From Microvirga antarctica (GTDB lineage: Bacteria > Pseudomonadota > Alphaproteobacteria > Rhizobiales > Beijerinckiaceae), in assembly GCF_017921815.1 (NCBI RefSeq), contig NZ_JAGEMM010000001.1, positions 310,001-374,000 of the forward strand: 64,000 bases of DNA, in the 5' to 3' direction. Every line of letters begins with the position of its first letter. Positions within the stretch are counted from its first letter, which is position 1. The notes beneath the pieces were generated by a model. It was not told the DNA's origin, did no database searches, and saw only the letters and a program-made list of their open reading frames with translations. Positions 32,191-40,923 of the stretch are shown here, one piece after another. Position numbers and translations under genes: made by a program.

Positions 32191-33051
32191 ATGCGTGCGA
32201 GTCTGTGGCTGGTCCTGGGAGGCCTGCTCGTTGGGGCCTGGCCCGTCCTCCAATCCGGGACGGCGCAGGCCGAGGGCGGCCGGACGCCGATCCGCATCGC
32301 CTATGTGCCGCCGAAGGATCCGAGCCATGAAATGCTCTACCAGACACTGCGCAGCAACCGGGTGCTCGAACGTCTTCGCGCCAGTCTTGCTGGCATCACA
32401 CTTCCCAAAGTGCTGACGATGCGGATAGAGGGGTGCGACGGAGACGTGAACGCGTCGTACGAAGCTTCGGATACGACGCTGACCATCTGCTACGAATATC
32501 TCGCCTACATTCAGGAACTCGCTCACGACCTCCCGCCTGCGGCCGCTGCCGAAGGATTGACGCCAGGCAATTACGTCATCGGCCCCTTCCTCGAGGTGGT
32601 CCTCCACGAGCTTGCACATGCAATCTTCGACCTGAAGAAGGTGCCGATCCTCGGGCGGGAAGAGGATGCGGCCGATCAGCTCGCCGCTTACGCGCTGCTT
32701 CAAATGGGAGAACAGGAGGCCCGCCGAACGATTGCCAGCATCGCCGCGATGTACGCCGTCGAGGCGAAGGACGCGCCACCGCAACTCAAGGACTTCGCTG
32801 ACGAACATGGCTTGCCGGCCCAGCGCTTCTTCAATCTTCTCTGCATCAGTTATGGAAAAGATCCAAAGACCTTCAGTGACTTGGTCGCAAAGGGCTATCT
32901 GCCTAAGGATCGGGCGGAGCAGTGCGCGGGAGAGTACAAACAGGTAGCGTTCGCCGTGTCGCGCCTCATTGCCCCCGCATGGTCAGGGATGCAGCGTCGG
33001 GCTCGGGCAGGACATAGGAAGTCGGTGATGCGCGCGGATTCGATTCACTGA
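32191..33051 (+). CDS. DUF4344-family exported metallopeptidase
   Basis: A 286-residue protein with a signal peptide at about residues 1-27 (ending SGTAQA). The zinc motif is HELAH at 139-143, followed by REEDAADQLAAYALL, whose glutamate is the likely third ligand. The rest matches DUF4344: a strand-rich start (RIAYVPPKDPSHEM), CDGDVNASYE with the paired cysteine TICYEY, and CISYGKDP. AAGAGGAG precedes the ATG. The last 20 residues are basic and look unlike the family, so the C-terminus may have been altered. It is probably a periplasmic protease of unknown target. Confidence 0.87.
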   Translation: MRASLWLVLGGLLVGAWPVLQSGTAQAEGGRTPIRIAYVPPKDPSHEMLYQTLRSNRVLERLRASLAGITLPKVLTMRIEGCDGDVNASYEASDTTLTICYEYLAYIQELAHDLPPAAAAEGLTPGNYVIGPFLEVVLHELAHAIFDLKKVPILGREEDAADQLAAYALLQMGEQEARRTIASIAAMYAVEAKDAPPQLKDFADEHGLPAQRFFNLLCISYGKDPKTFSDLVAKGYLPKDRAEQCAGEYKQVAFAVSRLIAPAWSGMQRRARAGHRKSVMRADSIH

Positions 33052-33334
33052 TATTTGGCACGTGGGAGGTGGCTCCACCGCGCGCACCAGTCTTTGCCAT
33101 CCCTCCGCGCGTCGGCCCACGGACTCGGCAAGGTCGGCGACGGCAGCCTCCAGCGCCGAACCAGCCAGCACTTCCGGCCTTGCGACCAGCGCGTAGCCGT
33201 GTCGGTATCAGTATCTGGTCCGGAGGACCATTCGACAAACGCGACATCAGTCCCCTCCGGCCTAAAAAGACCAAGCTCAGGCGCGACATGACAGGGCAAC
33301 GACAATACTATGCCGCGAAAGGGACAATCAGGTT

Positions 33335-34804
33335 ATGTGGACAAACAATCGCTATCATGAGGTGTCTGACCGGTTCTTCCAACCGGTCGAGCTGAGCCCG
33401 GTCGTCGCGCCGCAACTCGTCCTTCTTAACGAGTCGCTCGCGAGAGATCTCGGACTCGACATCGGCTGGTTGCGATCGGACGAAGGGGTGGCGTGCCTCG
33501 CCGGCAACACCGTGCTTCCCGGAACACGGCCCGTTGCGCTTGCCTATGCCGGACACCAATTCGGGAGGTTCGTGCCAGTCCTCGGAGATGGACGTGCACT
33601 CCTGCTTGGAGAAGCGACAGATTCACGCGGTGCCCGTTTCGAGATTCAGCTGAAGGGATCAGGCAGGACGCCCTTTTCCCGCGGTGGCGACGGCCGCGCT
33701 GCCCTGGGACCGATGCTGCGGGAATACGTGGTCAGCGAAGCCATGCAGGCGTTTGGGATACCCACGACGCGCTCACTCGCAGTTTTGACGACCGGCGAAC
33801 CGGTCTACCGCGAGACAGTGATGCCAGGCGCGATCCTCGTCCGCGTCGCGGAAAGTCACGTGCGGGTGGGGACGTTTCAGTATTTTGCGGCGCGCGGCGA
33901 TGTCGACGCCTTGAGACTGCTCGTTGAGGATGTGGTTCGAAGAAGCTACCCGCACCTCGCATCCGTCCCCCCGGCCGAGCAAGCGCTCGCCCTCCTCGAC
34001 GCCGCAAGCACGCGCCATGCTTACCTGGTCGCGGCGTGGACAGGCGTCGGATTCTTGCACGGAGTCATGAATACCGACAATGTGGCCCTGTCGGGCGAGA
34101 CCCTCGATTATGGGCCGTGCGCATTCATCGACTCGTACGATCCCGCAGCGGTCTTCAGTTCTATCGACACCGGCGGCCGTTACGCCTATGGCAACCAGCC
34201 GCATATGGCAGCCTGGGCGATGGCGCGTCTAGCCGAGGCACTGCGGCCGCTCATCGCGGATGACAAGGCGGTCGCGGACACAGCCGCTCAGGGCGTGGTC
34301 GACCGCATGGCCGCGACCTCCCGTCTGGCGCAGGAAACCGTCATGCTGCGCAAAATCGGCCTCACGCCGAAGGATCCCGGTGCACAGATCCTCCTGTCAC
34401 GCCTGCTCGGAATGATGGCCGAGGCCCATTCCGATTTCACGACAACGTTCACGGCTCTCGGTGAGGCCAACGCGGCGGATGGAACCGACACGCCATTTCT
34501 CGCGCAGCTTGAGCGCAAGGAGGCGTCAGCCTGGCTTGGTGAATGGCAAACCGCTCTTCGTGGCAGCGAGGCAGGAGCCTCCGATATCCGCGCCACCATG
34601 CGACAAGCCAACCCGCTTTTCATTCCCCGCAATCACCGCATCGAACAGGCCCTGGAAGCAGCTGTCCAGGACGGCTCGCTCGACCGGGTCGAGAACCTGC
34701 TGGAGGTCCTTCGCGCGCCCTTTGATCCGCACCCGCGGCTCATGCACCTGGCACTCCCGCCGGAGCCCCATGAACGCGTCCTCCAAACATTCTGCGGGAC
34801 CTAG
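33335..34804 (+). CDS. selO: Protein adenylyltransferase SelO (YdiU/UPF0061)
   Basis: A 489-residue pseudokinase that transfers AMP from ATP to hydroxyl side chains of proteins in redox control. The family blocks are all present: YAGHQFGRFVPVLGDGRA, EIQLKGSGRTPFSRGGDGRA, REYVVSEAMQAFGIPTTRSL, GVMNTDNVALSGETLDYGP and FIDSYDP, and NQPHMAAWAMARLAE. Length is at the upper middle of the family. Most bacterial SelO proteins lack the C-terminal selenocysteine; here the end is FCGT, with a cysteine in the third-last position, like the Cys form of the Sec/Cys tail. Confidence 0.95.
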   Translation: MWTNNRYHEVSDRFFQPVELSPVVAPQLVLLNESLARDLGLDIGWLRSDEGVACLAGNTVLPGTRPVALAYAGHQFGRFVPVLGDGRALLLGEATDSRGARFEIQLKGSGRTPFSRGGDGRAALGPMLREYVVSEAMQAFGIPTTRSLAVLTTGEPVYRETVMPGAILVRVAESHVRVGTFQYFAARGDVDALRLLVEDVVRRSYPHLASVPPAEQALALLDAASTRHAYLVAAWTGVGFLHGVMNTDNVALSGETLDYGPCAFIDSYDPAAVFSSIDTGGRYAYGNQPHMAAWAMARLAEALRPLIADDKAVADTAAQGVVDRMAATSRLAQETVMLRKIGLTPKDPGAQILLSRLLGMMAEAHSDFTTTFTALGEANAADGTDTPFLAQLERKEASAWLGEWQTALRGSEAGASDIRATMRQANPLFIPRNHRIEQALEAAVQDGSLDRVENLLEVLRAPFDPHPRLMHLALPPEPHERVLQTFCGT

Positions 34805-34941
34805 AGCACCGACAGGGTCTTCCGCGGTCTGAGCAGGATGGACATCGGAGCATCGGAAGGATCGAGAACCGGACGCTCGCATTGGTCGGGTCAGAGCAGT
34901 CGTTCCGCCGTCGGTTTGCAAGGGCCGCGTCCCGGCTCTTG

Positions 34942-36000
34942 TCACAAAGGCGGGGCTGTGCTCTCGCGGATCACGAGGCTTGTCTCAAGCCGGATGCTGC
35001 GCGGTGTCGTCCGGCCTGATAACAGGCTGACCAAGGCAGTTGCGGCAGCCTGCCCGAGTTGGCGGCGTGGCTGGTGAATTGTGGTCAGGGCAGGCTCGGC
35101 CACGGCCGCGAATTCAATGTCATCGAAGCCCGCCACGGACATGTCGCGGGGAACCCGCAGGCCGTGAGAATGAACCGTCCGCATCAGGCCAATGGCCATC
35201 TCGTCACTGGTGCAGAAAACGGCGGTCGGTCGCGCCTCACGCGCCAGCAGATCTCGACCTGCTGCAACTCCGGACTCGACGGTGTAATCCCCGCCTATGA
35301 CGAGGCCAGCATCGAATGCGATCTGCTCGGCCTCAAGGCCATCCCGGTAGCCGCGCATCCGCTCCCGTTCAAGGACATTGCCCGCTGGCCCGCTCACATA
35401 GGCGATCCGGCGATGCCCCAACGACGCAAGATAGCGCGTCATTGTCTCGGCGCTGAGCCGATTATCGATCTCGATTTGCGGAATGTCCGCATTTGGAATG
35501 GCTTCGCACAAGGCGACGAGGGGGATATTGATGGCGACAGGCATGCCCTTCCCTTCCCGGCTTTGCCCGAACAGATGGCCGTTCAGGAGAATGGCACCAT
35601 CGACCCGCCCGGCCGACGCGAAGGCGGCAAAGTGCGCCTCCTTGACCGGCGACCCGTCGAGATCCCCGATGATCATGCCGTATCCTGCCTCGAACAGGGT
35701 CTCCTCGACACCCCGCAAGATTCGCGAAAAGAACGTGTTGGCCAGGTCCGGCAGAACGACGAGCACCATTCCGGTCTTGTGAGAGCGCAACGACCGCGCG
35801 GCTGGGTTCGGTACATATCCCGTAGACGCAATCGCGTTCAGCACCCGCGCGAGCGTCTCGGCGGAGACGCGATCCGGGCTCGCGAGCGCCCGGCTGACTG
35901 TGGCAGTGGACACATTTGCGAGCTTCGCCACGTCGTGAATACGCGCGACCTGTTGGGCAGGACGGCGTCCGGAACCCGCTTTGCGCCCGTGTCCATCCAT
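34942..36000 (-). CDS. LacI-family transcriptional repressor
   Basis: A 352-residue repressor. The HTH and hinge lie at about residues 20-70 (IHDVAKLANVSTATVSRALA, then NPAARSLRSHKTG) and a periplasmic-binding-like effector domain follows (VVLPDLANTFFSRILRG, FDDIEFAAVAEPALTTIHQP). The ATG at 36000 is used; the codon two before it is TTG. It is divergent from the ribose-type ABC operon, and a typical LacI operator lies 60 bp from its start, overlapping the operon promoter. The ligand is probably the imported sugar or polyol. Confidence 0.92.
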   Translation of the reverse strand: MDGHGRKAGSGRRPAQQVARIHDVAKLANVSTATVSRALASPDRVSAETLARVLNAIASTGYVPNPAARSLRSHKTGMVLVVLPDLANTFFSRILRGVEETLFEAGYGMIIGDLDGSPVKEAHFAAFASAGRVDGAILLNGHLFGQSREGKGMPVAINIPLVALCEAIPNADIPQIEIDNRLSAETMTRYLASLGHRRIAYVSGPAGNVLERERMRGYRDGLEAEQIAFDAGLVIGGDYTVESGVAAGRDLLAREARPTAVFCTSDEMAIGLMRTVHSHGLRVPRDMSVAGFDDIEFAAVAEPALTTIHQPRRQLGQAAATALVSLLSGRTTPRSIRLETSLVIRESTAPPL

Positions 36001-36029
36001 CGACAACCCAACCCACCTGAGTCGCGTGT

Positions 36030-36057
36030 TTGACAGAACAGGCGCTTCCGGTAAAGT
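36030..36057 (+). promoter_or_regulatory. Sigma70-type promoter of the sugar ABC operon
   Basis: A perfect -35 TTGACA at 36030-36035, a 16-bp spacer and TAAAGT at 36052-36057 (4 of 6). It points toward the ABC operon and is followed at once by the LacI-type operator, so repressor binding would block the start region. Confidence 0.6.
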
Positions 36058-36059
36058 AA

Positions 36060-36075
36060 ATGTAATCGTTTACAT
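36060..36075. promoter_or_regulatory. LacI-type operator
   Basis: ATGTAATCGTTTACAT has perfect 6-bp arms (ATGTAA/TTACAT) around a central CG, the LacI/PurR signature. It sits just past the -10 of the ABC operon promoter and 60 bp before the lacI-type gene. Both directions are probably controlled. Confidence 0.8.
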
Positions 36076-36157
36076 GCTGCGTTGTCGATCGTCTCGGCAA
36101 CGCTGCCAGACTGAAACGTTCCGCAAGAGAACGACCGATCATTTCAGGAGGAAACGA

Positions 36158-36184
36158 ATGCCACGCACCCAGACCCCCGGTTAA
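36158..36184 (+). other. Eight-codon leader ORF with strong ribosome site
   Basis: AGGAGGAAACG precedes an ATG that reads MPRTQTPG and then stops. It is 83 bp before the ABC ATPase start and is followed by alternative hairpins (36213-36252). It may be a translated leader or the relic of a deleted first gene. Confidence 0.45.
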
Positions 36185-36212
36185 CGCCCAGAGACTCCAC
36201 GCGCATCGAAGT

Positions 36213-36252
36213 GCTCCCGGAAAAGGGAGCGCTCCCTTCCCGCTTTTTGCGG
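36213..36252 (+). promoter_or_regulatory. Mutually exclusive hairpins in the ABC operon leader
   Basis: GCTCCC (36213-36218) can pair with GGGAGC (36225-36230), or the latter can pair with the next GCTCCC (36231-36236). CCGC-TTTTT-GCGG follows at 36240-36252. This is the layout of an attenuator or RNA switch, but no known class is recognised. Confidence 0.4.
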
Positions 36253-36266
36253 ATCCGAGGAACGCC

Positions 36267-37787
36267 ATGGAACTCGTCCTTCGCGTTGACGCTATCTCGA
36301 AGTCGTTCGGCCCCATCGAGGTTCTGAGCGGGGTTTCTCTCGACGTGAAACGCGGTGAGATTCATGCCGTCATCGGAGAGAATGGCGCTGGAAAATCGAC
36401 CCTGATGAAAGTCATGTCGGGCCATCTCGCGCCGACCAGCGGCGCCATTTATCTCGAGGATCAACCTGTCGTGTTCGCAACTCCCAGCGAGGCAGAGAAG
36501 CGCGGCATCGTCCTCGTCCACCAGGAAATTCTCCTCGCTCCCGATCTGACAGTTGCCGAGAACATTTTCCTTGGACGGGAAATCACCAGACTTGGCCTCA
36601 TGAATGACACCGCGATGCGCGCGCAGGCGAGACAGGTTCTGAACCAGCTCGGCGCGAGGATCGATCCCAACATCCGCGTCCGCGAGCTCTCCATCGCTGA
36701 CCGGCAGATCGTTCAGATCGCGCGTGCGCTGCTCGTCCCACACCGCGTTGTTGTCTTCGACGAGCCGACAGCCGTTCTGACACCCGTTGAGGCCGAGAGC
36801 CTGTTCGCCATCATCCGCCGTCTGCGCTCTCACGGTGTAGGCGTACTCTATATCTCCCATCGCCTGAGCGAGGTGAAAGCCATTGCAGATCGGGTGACCG
36901 TCCTGCGTGACGGAAAACTCATCGCCACTCGCGACATTGATGGGTTTGAGCCAATCGAGATGGCCCGCCTCATGGTCGGGCGTGATATGTCCAAGCTGTA
37001 TCCCGAAAAGCCCGATGCCGCGTCCGACGAAGTGACATTGAAGGTCGAGAACGCCTCGGTGCCCGATCACGTAGTGGATGTCTCTTTCTCCCTTCGGCGC
37101 GGCGAGGTCCTTGGTTTTGGCGGTCTCATCGGGGCTGGGCGAACAGAACTGTTTGAAGGTCTCGTCGGCCTCCGTCCCTTCAAGGGGCGCGTCCTTCTGG
37201 ACGGAAGTGCGGTCTCGTTTCGCGATGCGCGAGACGCGATGGCCGCTGGAATTGTCTACCTGTCGGAAGACCGCAAGGGCAAAGGCCTTCTTCTGCAGCA
37301 GAACCTGCGCATCAATCTCACGCTCTCCGCGCTGCAGAAATTCACGCACGGCCCGTTCATTGATGTGGGCGCCGAAAGGGCGGCGCTTGATACTGCCATC
37401 GGAGATTTCGACATCCGGGCGCGTCGCCGCGACATGCTCGCGGGCGAGCTGTCAGGAGGCAATCAGCAGAAGTTGCTTCTCGCGAAAATGATGCTTGCGG
37501 AACCCCGAATCGTGATCATCGACGAACCGACGCGCGGCGTGGATATCGGCAACAAGGAGCAGATTTACCGCTTCATCGCAGACCTCGCCCAGCAAGGTCG
37601 CTCTGTGATCGTTATCTCCTCGGAGATGCAGGAGCTGATCGGCCTCTGCCATCGCGTGATTGTCATGCGCAACGGCATCGCCGCCGGCGAGGTGCCTCAG
37701 TCAGACCTGTCTGAGGACAGGATCGTCTTTCTCGCCACCGGCGTTCATGAAGAGAGGGCGGCCGAGATCGCCGCAGGCCACGTATGA
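36267..37787 (+). CDS. Sugar ABC transporter ATP-binding protein (RbsA-type, two ATPase domains)
   Basis: A 506-residue tandem ATPase. In the first half Walker A is GENGAGKST, the signature is weak (LSIADRQIVQIARAL) and Walker B is VVVFDEPTAVL. The second half has a degenerate Walker A (FGGLIGAGRTE), the normal signature LSGGNQQKLLLAKM and Walker B IVIIDEPTRGVD. This asymmetry is normal for RbsA/MglA/XylG proteins. It lies ahead of its permease with a 4-base overlap, and behind a LacI-controlled promoter with a structured leader. Sugar or polyol import is clear; the cargo is not. Confidence 0.94.
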   Translation: MELVLRVDAISKSFGPIEVLSGVSLDVKRGEIHAVIGENGAGKSTLMKVMSGHLAPTSGAIYLEDQPVVFATPSEAEKRGIVLVHQEILLAPDLTVAENIFLGREITRLGLMNDTAMRAQARQVLNQLGARIDPNIRVRELSIADRQIVQIARALLVPHRVVVFDEPTAVLTPVEAESLFAIIRRLRSHGVGVLYISHRLSEVKAIADRVTVLRDGKLIATRDIDGFEPIEMARLMVGRDMSKLYPEKPDAASDEVTLKVENASVPDHVVDVSFSLRRGEVLGFGGLIGAGRTELFEGLVGLRPFKGRVLLDGSAVSFRDARDAMAAGIVYLSEDRKGKGLLLQQNLRINLTLSALQKFTHGPFIDVGAERAALDTAIGDFDIRARRRDMLAGELSGGNQQKLLLAKMMLAEPRIVIIDEPTRGVDIGNKEQIYRFIADLAQQGRSVIVISSEMQELIGLCHRVIVMRNGIAAGEVPQSDLSEDRIVFLATGVHEERAAEIAAGHV

Positions 37788-38782
37788 CGGATACCGCATT
37801 TCGGACCGGCGCCACGGAGCGCCGCTTCAGCCTCGATTTGAGGGCACTCTCGCCGTTCATCGCGCTTGTCGTGCTGATCATCGCCGGCTCGCTCGTTAAT
37901 CCTGACTTCCTGACGATATCGAACCTGACCAATGTCGCGACGCGCTCTGCATTCATTGCGATCATCGCGGTCGGCGCGACCTTCGTGATCGCGAGCGGCG
38001 GCCTCGACCTTTCGGTCGGATCCATGGCAGCCTTGGTCGCCGGCGTCATGATCCTGACGCTCAACAAGGTCGGGGGGGCAGATTCAGCCACGCTTGTGGC
38101 CGGAATGGCGGCTGCGATCGGATTAAGCGTAGCCTGCGGTCTCGCAAACGGACTTATCGTGACGTTTGGACGTATCGAGCCATTCATCGTGACCCTCGGG
38201 ACCATGGGGATCTTCCGATCGCTGGTTGTTTGGTTGGCCGCCGGCGGGACGATCACCATGCGCAACGCAGACCTCAGGGAATTGTATCGCCCGATCTATT
38301 TCGGGGACATCTTCGGCATTCCGATCCCCATCATAGTCTTCCTTGTTGTCGCCGGCATTGGTGCGCTGATCCTCTACAAGACATCGTTCGGACGCCACGT
38401 CGTCGCTCTCGGATCAAACGAGGAGGTCGCTCGCTACTCGGGTGTGCCAATCTGGCGCGTCCGGACGCTTGTCTATGTCATCCAGGGCGTATGCGTCGGC
38501 ATCGCCGTGCTGGTCTACGTCCCGCGTCTCGGCTCGGCCACCCCAACGACCGGCCTTCTATGGGAACTTCAGGCCATCACCGCGGTGGTGGTTGGTGGAA
38601 CCGCCCTGAAAGGCGGCATCGGGCGGATTGGCGGAACGGTGATCGGCGCAATCATCCTGGAGCTGGTCGCCAACATCATGGTGCTGTCGAACTTCGTCTC
38701 CGAGTTTCTCGTGGGCGCAGTGCAGGGTGCCATCATTATCGTCGCCATGTTGTTGCAGCGAAGTCTGCATCGCGGGCGGTAG
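37784..38782 (+). CDS. Sugar ABC transporter permease (RbsC-type)
   Basis: A 332-residue inner-membrane protein with about nine membrane segments. Family marks are FVIASGGLDLSVGSM, GLANGLIVTFGRIEPFIVTL and ALGSNEEVARYSGVP, and the C-terminal GGTALKGGIGRIGGTVIGA. The ATG overlaps the ATPase stop (ATGA). It forms the pore as a homodimer. The gene ends 59 bp before the binding protein gene. Confidence 0.94.
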   Translation: MTDTAFRTGATERRFSLDLRALSPFIALVVLIIAGSLVNPDFLTISNLTNVATRSAFIAIIAVGATFVIASGGLDLSVGSMAALVAGVMILTLNKVGGADSATLVAGMAAAIGLSVACGLANGLIVTFGRIEPFIVTLGTMGIFRSLVVWLAAGGTITMRNADLRELYRPIYFGDIFGIPIPIIVFLVVAGIGALILYKTSFGRHVVALGSNEEVARYSGVPIWRVRTLVYVIQGVCVGIAVLVYVPRLGSATPTTGLLWELQAITAVVVGGTALKGGIGRIGGTVIGAIILELVANIMVLSNFVSEFLVGAVQGAIIIVAMLLQRSLHRGR

Positions 38783-38841
38783 ATCCGGGAGGGCCCACCG
38801 GTCAGCAAATCGGGGCTCGGCCTAATATCAGGGAGGAAGAC

Positions 38842-39792
38842 ATGAGAAAAACGGCATTGAAGCTCGCAACGGCCGCTGGTCTGTTTGCGGGCTTGACAGG
38901 CGTCGCCATCGCTCAATCGAAAAACGTAACGATCGGCGTTTCCATTCCGGCCGCGACCCACGGCTGGACCGGAGGTGTCGTCTATCATGCTCAGGAAGCC
39001 GCCAAGCAACTCGAGAAAACCTATCCAGGCCTCAAGGTGATCGTAAAGACCTCTCCCGACGGGGCATCGCAAGCGAATGCCCTCGATGATCTCTCGGCCC
39101 AGAAAATTGACGCGCTCGTCGTTCTCCCCTTTAACTCGGACGAACTGACAAACCCAGTCAAGGAAGTGAAGAAGCGCGGCACATTCATCACCGTCGTCGA
39201 TCGTGGCCTCAAGGATGCGACCATTCAGGACATCTACGTGGCGGGCAACAATCCCGAATTCGGCAGGGTCGCTGGAAAGTACTTCGTAGACACCCTTAAG
39301 CAAGGCAACGTGGTAGTTTTCCGCGGAATTCCGACGGTGATCGATGAGGAGCGCGTGTCGAATTTCGAGAAGGCGCTCGAAGGATCTGGCGTGAAGGTCA
39401 TTGACAAGCAGTACGCCAACTGGAACCGCGACGACGCGTTTCGGGTAATGCAGGATTTCCTGTCGAAGCACCCGAAGATCGATGCGGTCTGGGCCTCGGA
39501 TGACGATATGGCGCTCGGCGTGATGGAAGCGATCCGGCAGGGGAAGCGCGAGGATATCAAGTTCGTCCTCGGCGGCGCCGGTATGAAGGACATCGTCAAG
39601 CGCGTGATGGATGGGGACAAGATGATCCCGGCCAACGTCTCCTATCCGCCGGGCATGATCGCAACCGCAATGAACGTGACCGCCGCACAGTTCTTCACCA
39701 ACGCCCCCATGCGCGGAACCTATGTGCTCAATGCGCTGCTGATTACAAAGGACAACGCGAAGAACTACTACTACCCGGATTCACCCTTCTAG
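38842..39792 (+). CDS. Sugar ABC transporter substrate-binding protein (RbsB-type)
   Basis: A 316-residue periplasmic protein. The signal peptide is about residues 1-24 (MRKTALKLATAAGLFAGLTG, then VAIAQ). The mature start VTIGVSIPAATHGWTGGVVY and the hinge segments SAQKIDALVVLPFNSDELT and IDAVWASDDDMALGVMEAI are typical of family 4 binding proteins. GGGAGGAAGA gives a strong ribosome site at ATG 38842. A 10-bp-stem hairpin follows the stop, as often seen behind highly expressed binding proteins. Confidence 0.94.
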   Translation: MRKTALKLATAAGLFAGLTGVAIAQSKNVTIGVSIPAATHGWTGGVVYHAQEAAKQLEKTYPGLKVIVKTSPDGASQANALDDLSAQKIDALVVLPFNSDELTNPVKEVKKRGTFITVVDRGLKDATIQDIYVAGNNPEFGRVAGKYFVDTLKQGNVVVFRGIPTVIDEERVSNFEKALEGSGVKVIDKQYANWNRDDAFRVMQDFLSKHPKIDAVWASDDDMALGVMEAIRQGKREDIKFVLGGAGMKDIVKRVMDGDKMIPANVSYPPGMIATAMNVTAAQFFTNAPMRGTYVLNALLITKDNAKNYYYPDSPF

Positions 39793-39802
39793 AACGCCGC
39801 GC

Positions 39803-39827
39803 TTCCCTCCCCGTCCTGGGGAGGGAA
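39803..39827 (+). terminator. Hairpin between binding protein gene and downstream catabolic genes
   Basis: TTCCCTCCCC and GGGGAGGGAA form a perfect 10-bp stem with a GTCCT loop, then TTT. It is 11 bp past the binding protein stop. It may end part of the transcripts or protect the upstream mRNA, favouring binding protein over enzymes. Confidence 0.65.
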
Positions 39828-39843
39828 TTTCGAGGAGAAGACG

Positions 39844-40923
39844 ATGAAGACGATGAAGGGGCCGGGCCTGTTCCTTGCGCAATTTGCAGGCGATGTGGCG
39901 CCGTTCAATTCCCTCGACGCCATCTGCGGCTGGGCGGCTTCAATGGGATACAAAGGCGTTCAGATTCCGACCTGGGACGCGCGCCTGTTCGATCTGAGCA
40001 AGGCTGCGGAATCCGACACCTATTGCGAGGAGGTCGCAGGAACCGCGAGACTCCACGGCCTCGAGATCACCGAGCTTTCGACCCATCTGCAAGGTCAACT
40101 CGTGGCGGTTCACCCCGCATTCGACGAAGCGTTTGACGGTTTTGCCGCACCAGAGGTCAGGGGCCGTCCGAAGGCGCGTCAGCAATGGGCTGTTTCACAG
40201 TTGATGCTCGCCGCGAGGGCGTCCCGTCGCCTGGGATTGAAAGCGCACGTGAGCTTTTCGGGCGCACTCGCCTGGCCCTTTATGTACCCGTGGCCACAGC
40301 GGCCAGCCGGGCTGGTGGACGCGGCATTCGACGAACTGGGCCGGCGATGGCGTCCCATTCTCGACGCCTTCGACGAGGCGGGATGCGATCTGTGCTACGA
40401 GATCCACCCTGGTGAGGACCTGCACGACGGAGCGACGTTCGAGCGTTTCGTTGACGCCGTCGGCGAGCACAAGCGCGCCTGCATCAATTACGATCCAAGC
40501 CACTTCCTGCTGCAGCAACTCGATTACCTTGCCTTCATCGATCTCTATCACGAGCGCATCAAGGCCTTTCACGTCAAGGACGCTGAGTTTAATCCGACCG
40601 GCCGAGTCGGCGTCTATGGCGGGTACGAAAACTGGATAGAACGCGCGGGGCGCTTTCGATCGCTGGGCGACGGACAGGTCGATTTCGCTGCCATCTTTTC
40701 CAAGCTCGCCCAGTACGACTATGAATCCTGGGCCGTGCTGGAGTGGGAATGCTGCCTGAAACACCCGGAGGATGGTGCCCGCGAAGGCGCACCTTTCATC
40801 CAGAACCACATTATTCGTGTGACAGAAACAGCCTTCGATGACTTCGCCGCCGGGGGGACCGACGCGGCCGCAAATCGCCGCCTGCTGGGTCTGGATCCGA
40901 CGAGCGGCGCGGGAGGAGAATGA
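39844..40923 (+). CDS. Sugar phosphate isomerase/epimerase (TIM-barrel, xylose isomerase-like)
   Basis: A 359-residue AP-endonuclease-2/xylose-isomerase-like TIM barrel. Metal-site motifs can be seen: the glutamate in CYEIHPGEDLHDG, the aspartate-histidine in INYDPSHFLLQ, histidine in KAFHVKDAEFN and the C-terminal glutamate in WAVLEWECCLK. Family members isomerise or epimerise keto-sugars and inositol derivatives. GAGGAGAAGACG precedes the ATG. Its stop overlaps the following dehydrogenase start (ATGA), so both act together on the imported sugar or polyol. Confidence 0.9.
   Translation: MKTMKGPGLFLAQFAGDVAPFNSLDAICGWAASMGYKGVQIPTWDARLFDLSKAAESDTYCEEVAGTARLHGLEITELSTHLQGQLVAVHPAFDEAFDGFAAPEVRGRPKARQQWAVSQLMLAARASRRLGLKAHVSFSGALAWPFMYPWPQRPAGLVDAAFDELGRRWRPILDAFDEAGCDLCYEIHPGEDLHDGATFERFVDAVGEHKRACINYDPSHFLLQQLDYLAFIDLYHERIKAFHVKDAEFNPTGRVGVYGGYENWIERAGRFRSLGDGQVDFAAIFSKLAQYDYESWAVLEWECCLKHPEDGAREGAPFIQNHIIRVTETAFDDFAAGGTDAAANRRLLGLDPTSGAGGE

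Noticed and set aside
31522-32808. 428-codon minus-strand frame read as one gene
   Set aside because: Only the part below about 31985 shows relics of a binding protein; the rest is opposite the DUF4344 peptidase gene and its signal peptide.
36144-37349. 401-codon minus-strand frame opposite the sugar ABC ATPase
   Set aside because: The plus strand encodes a textbook RbsA protein; the minus frame is a codon-bias shadow.
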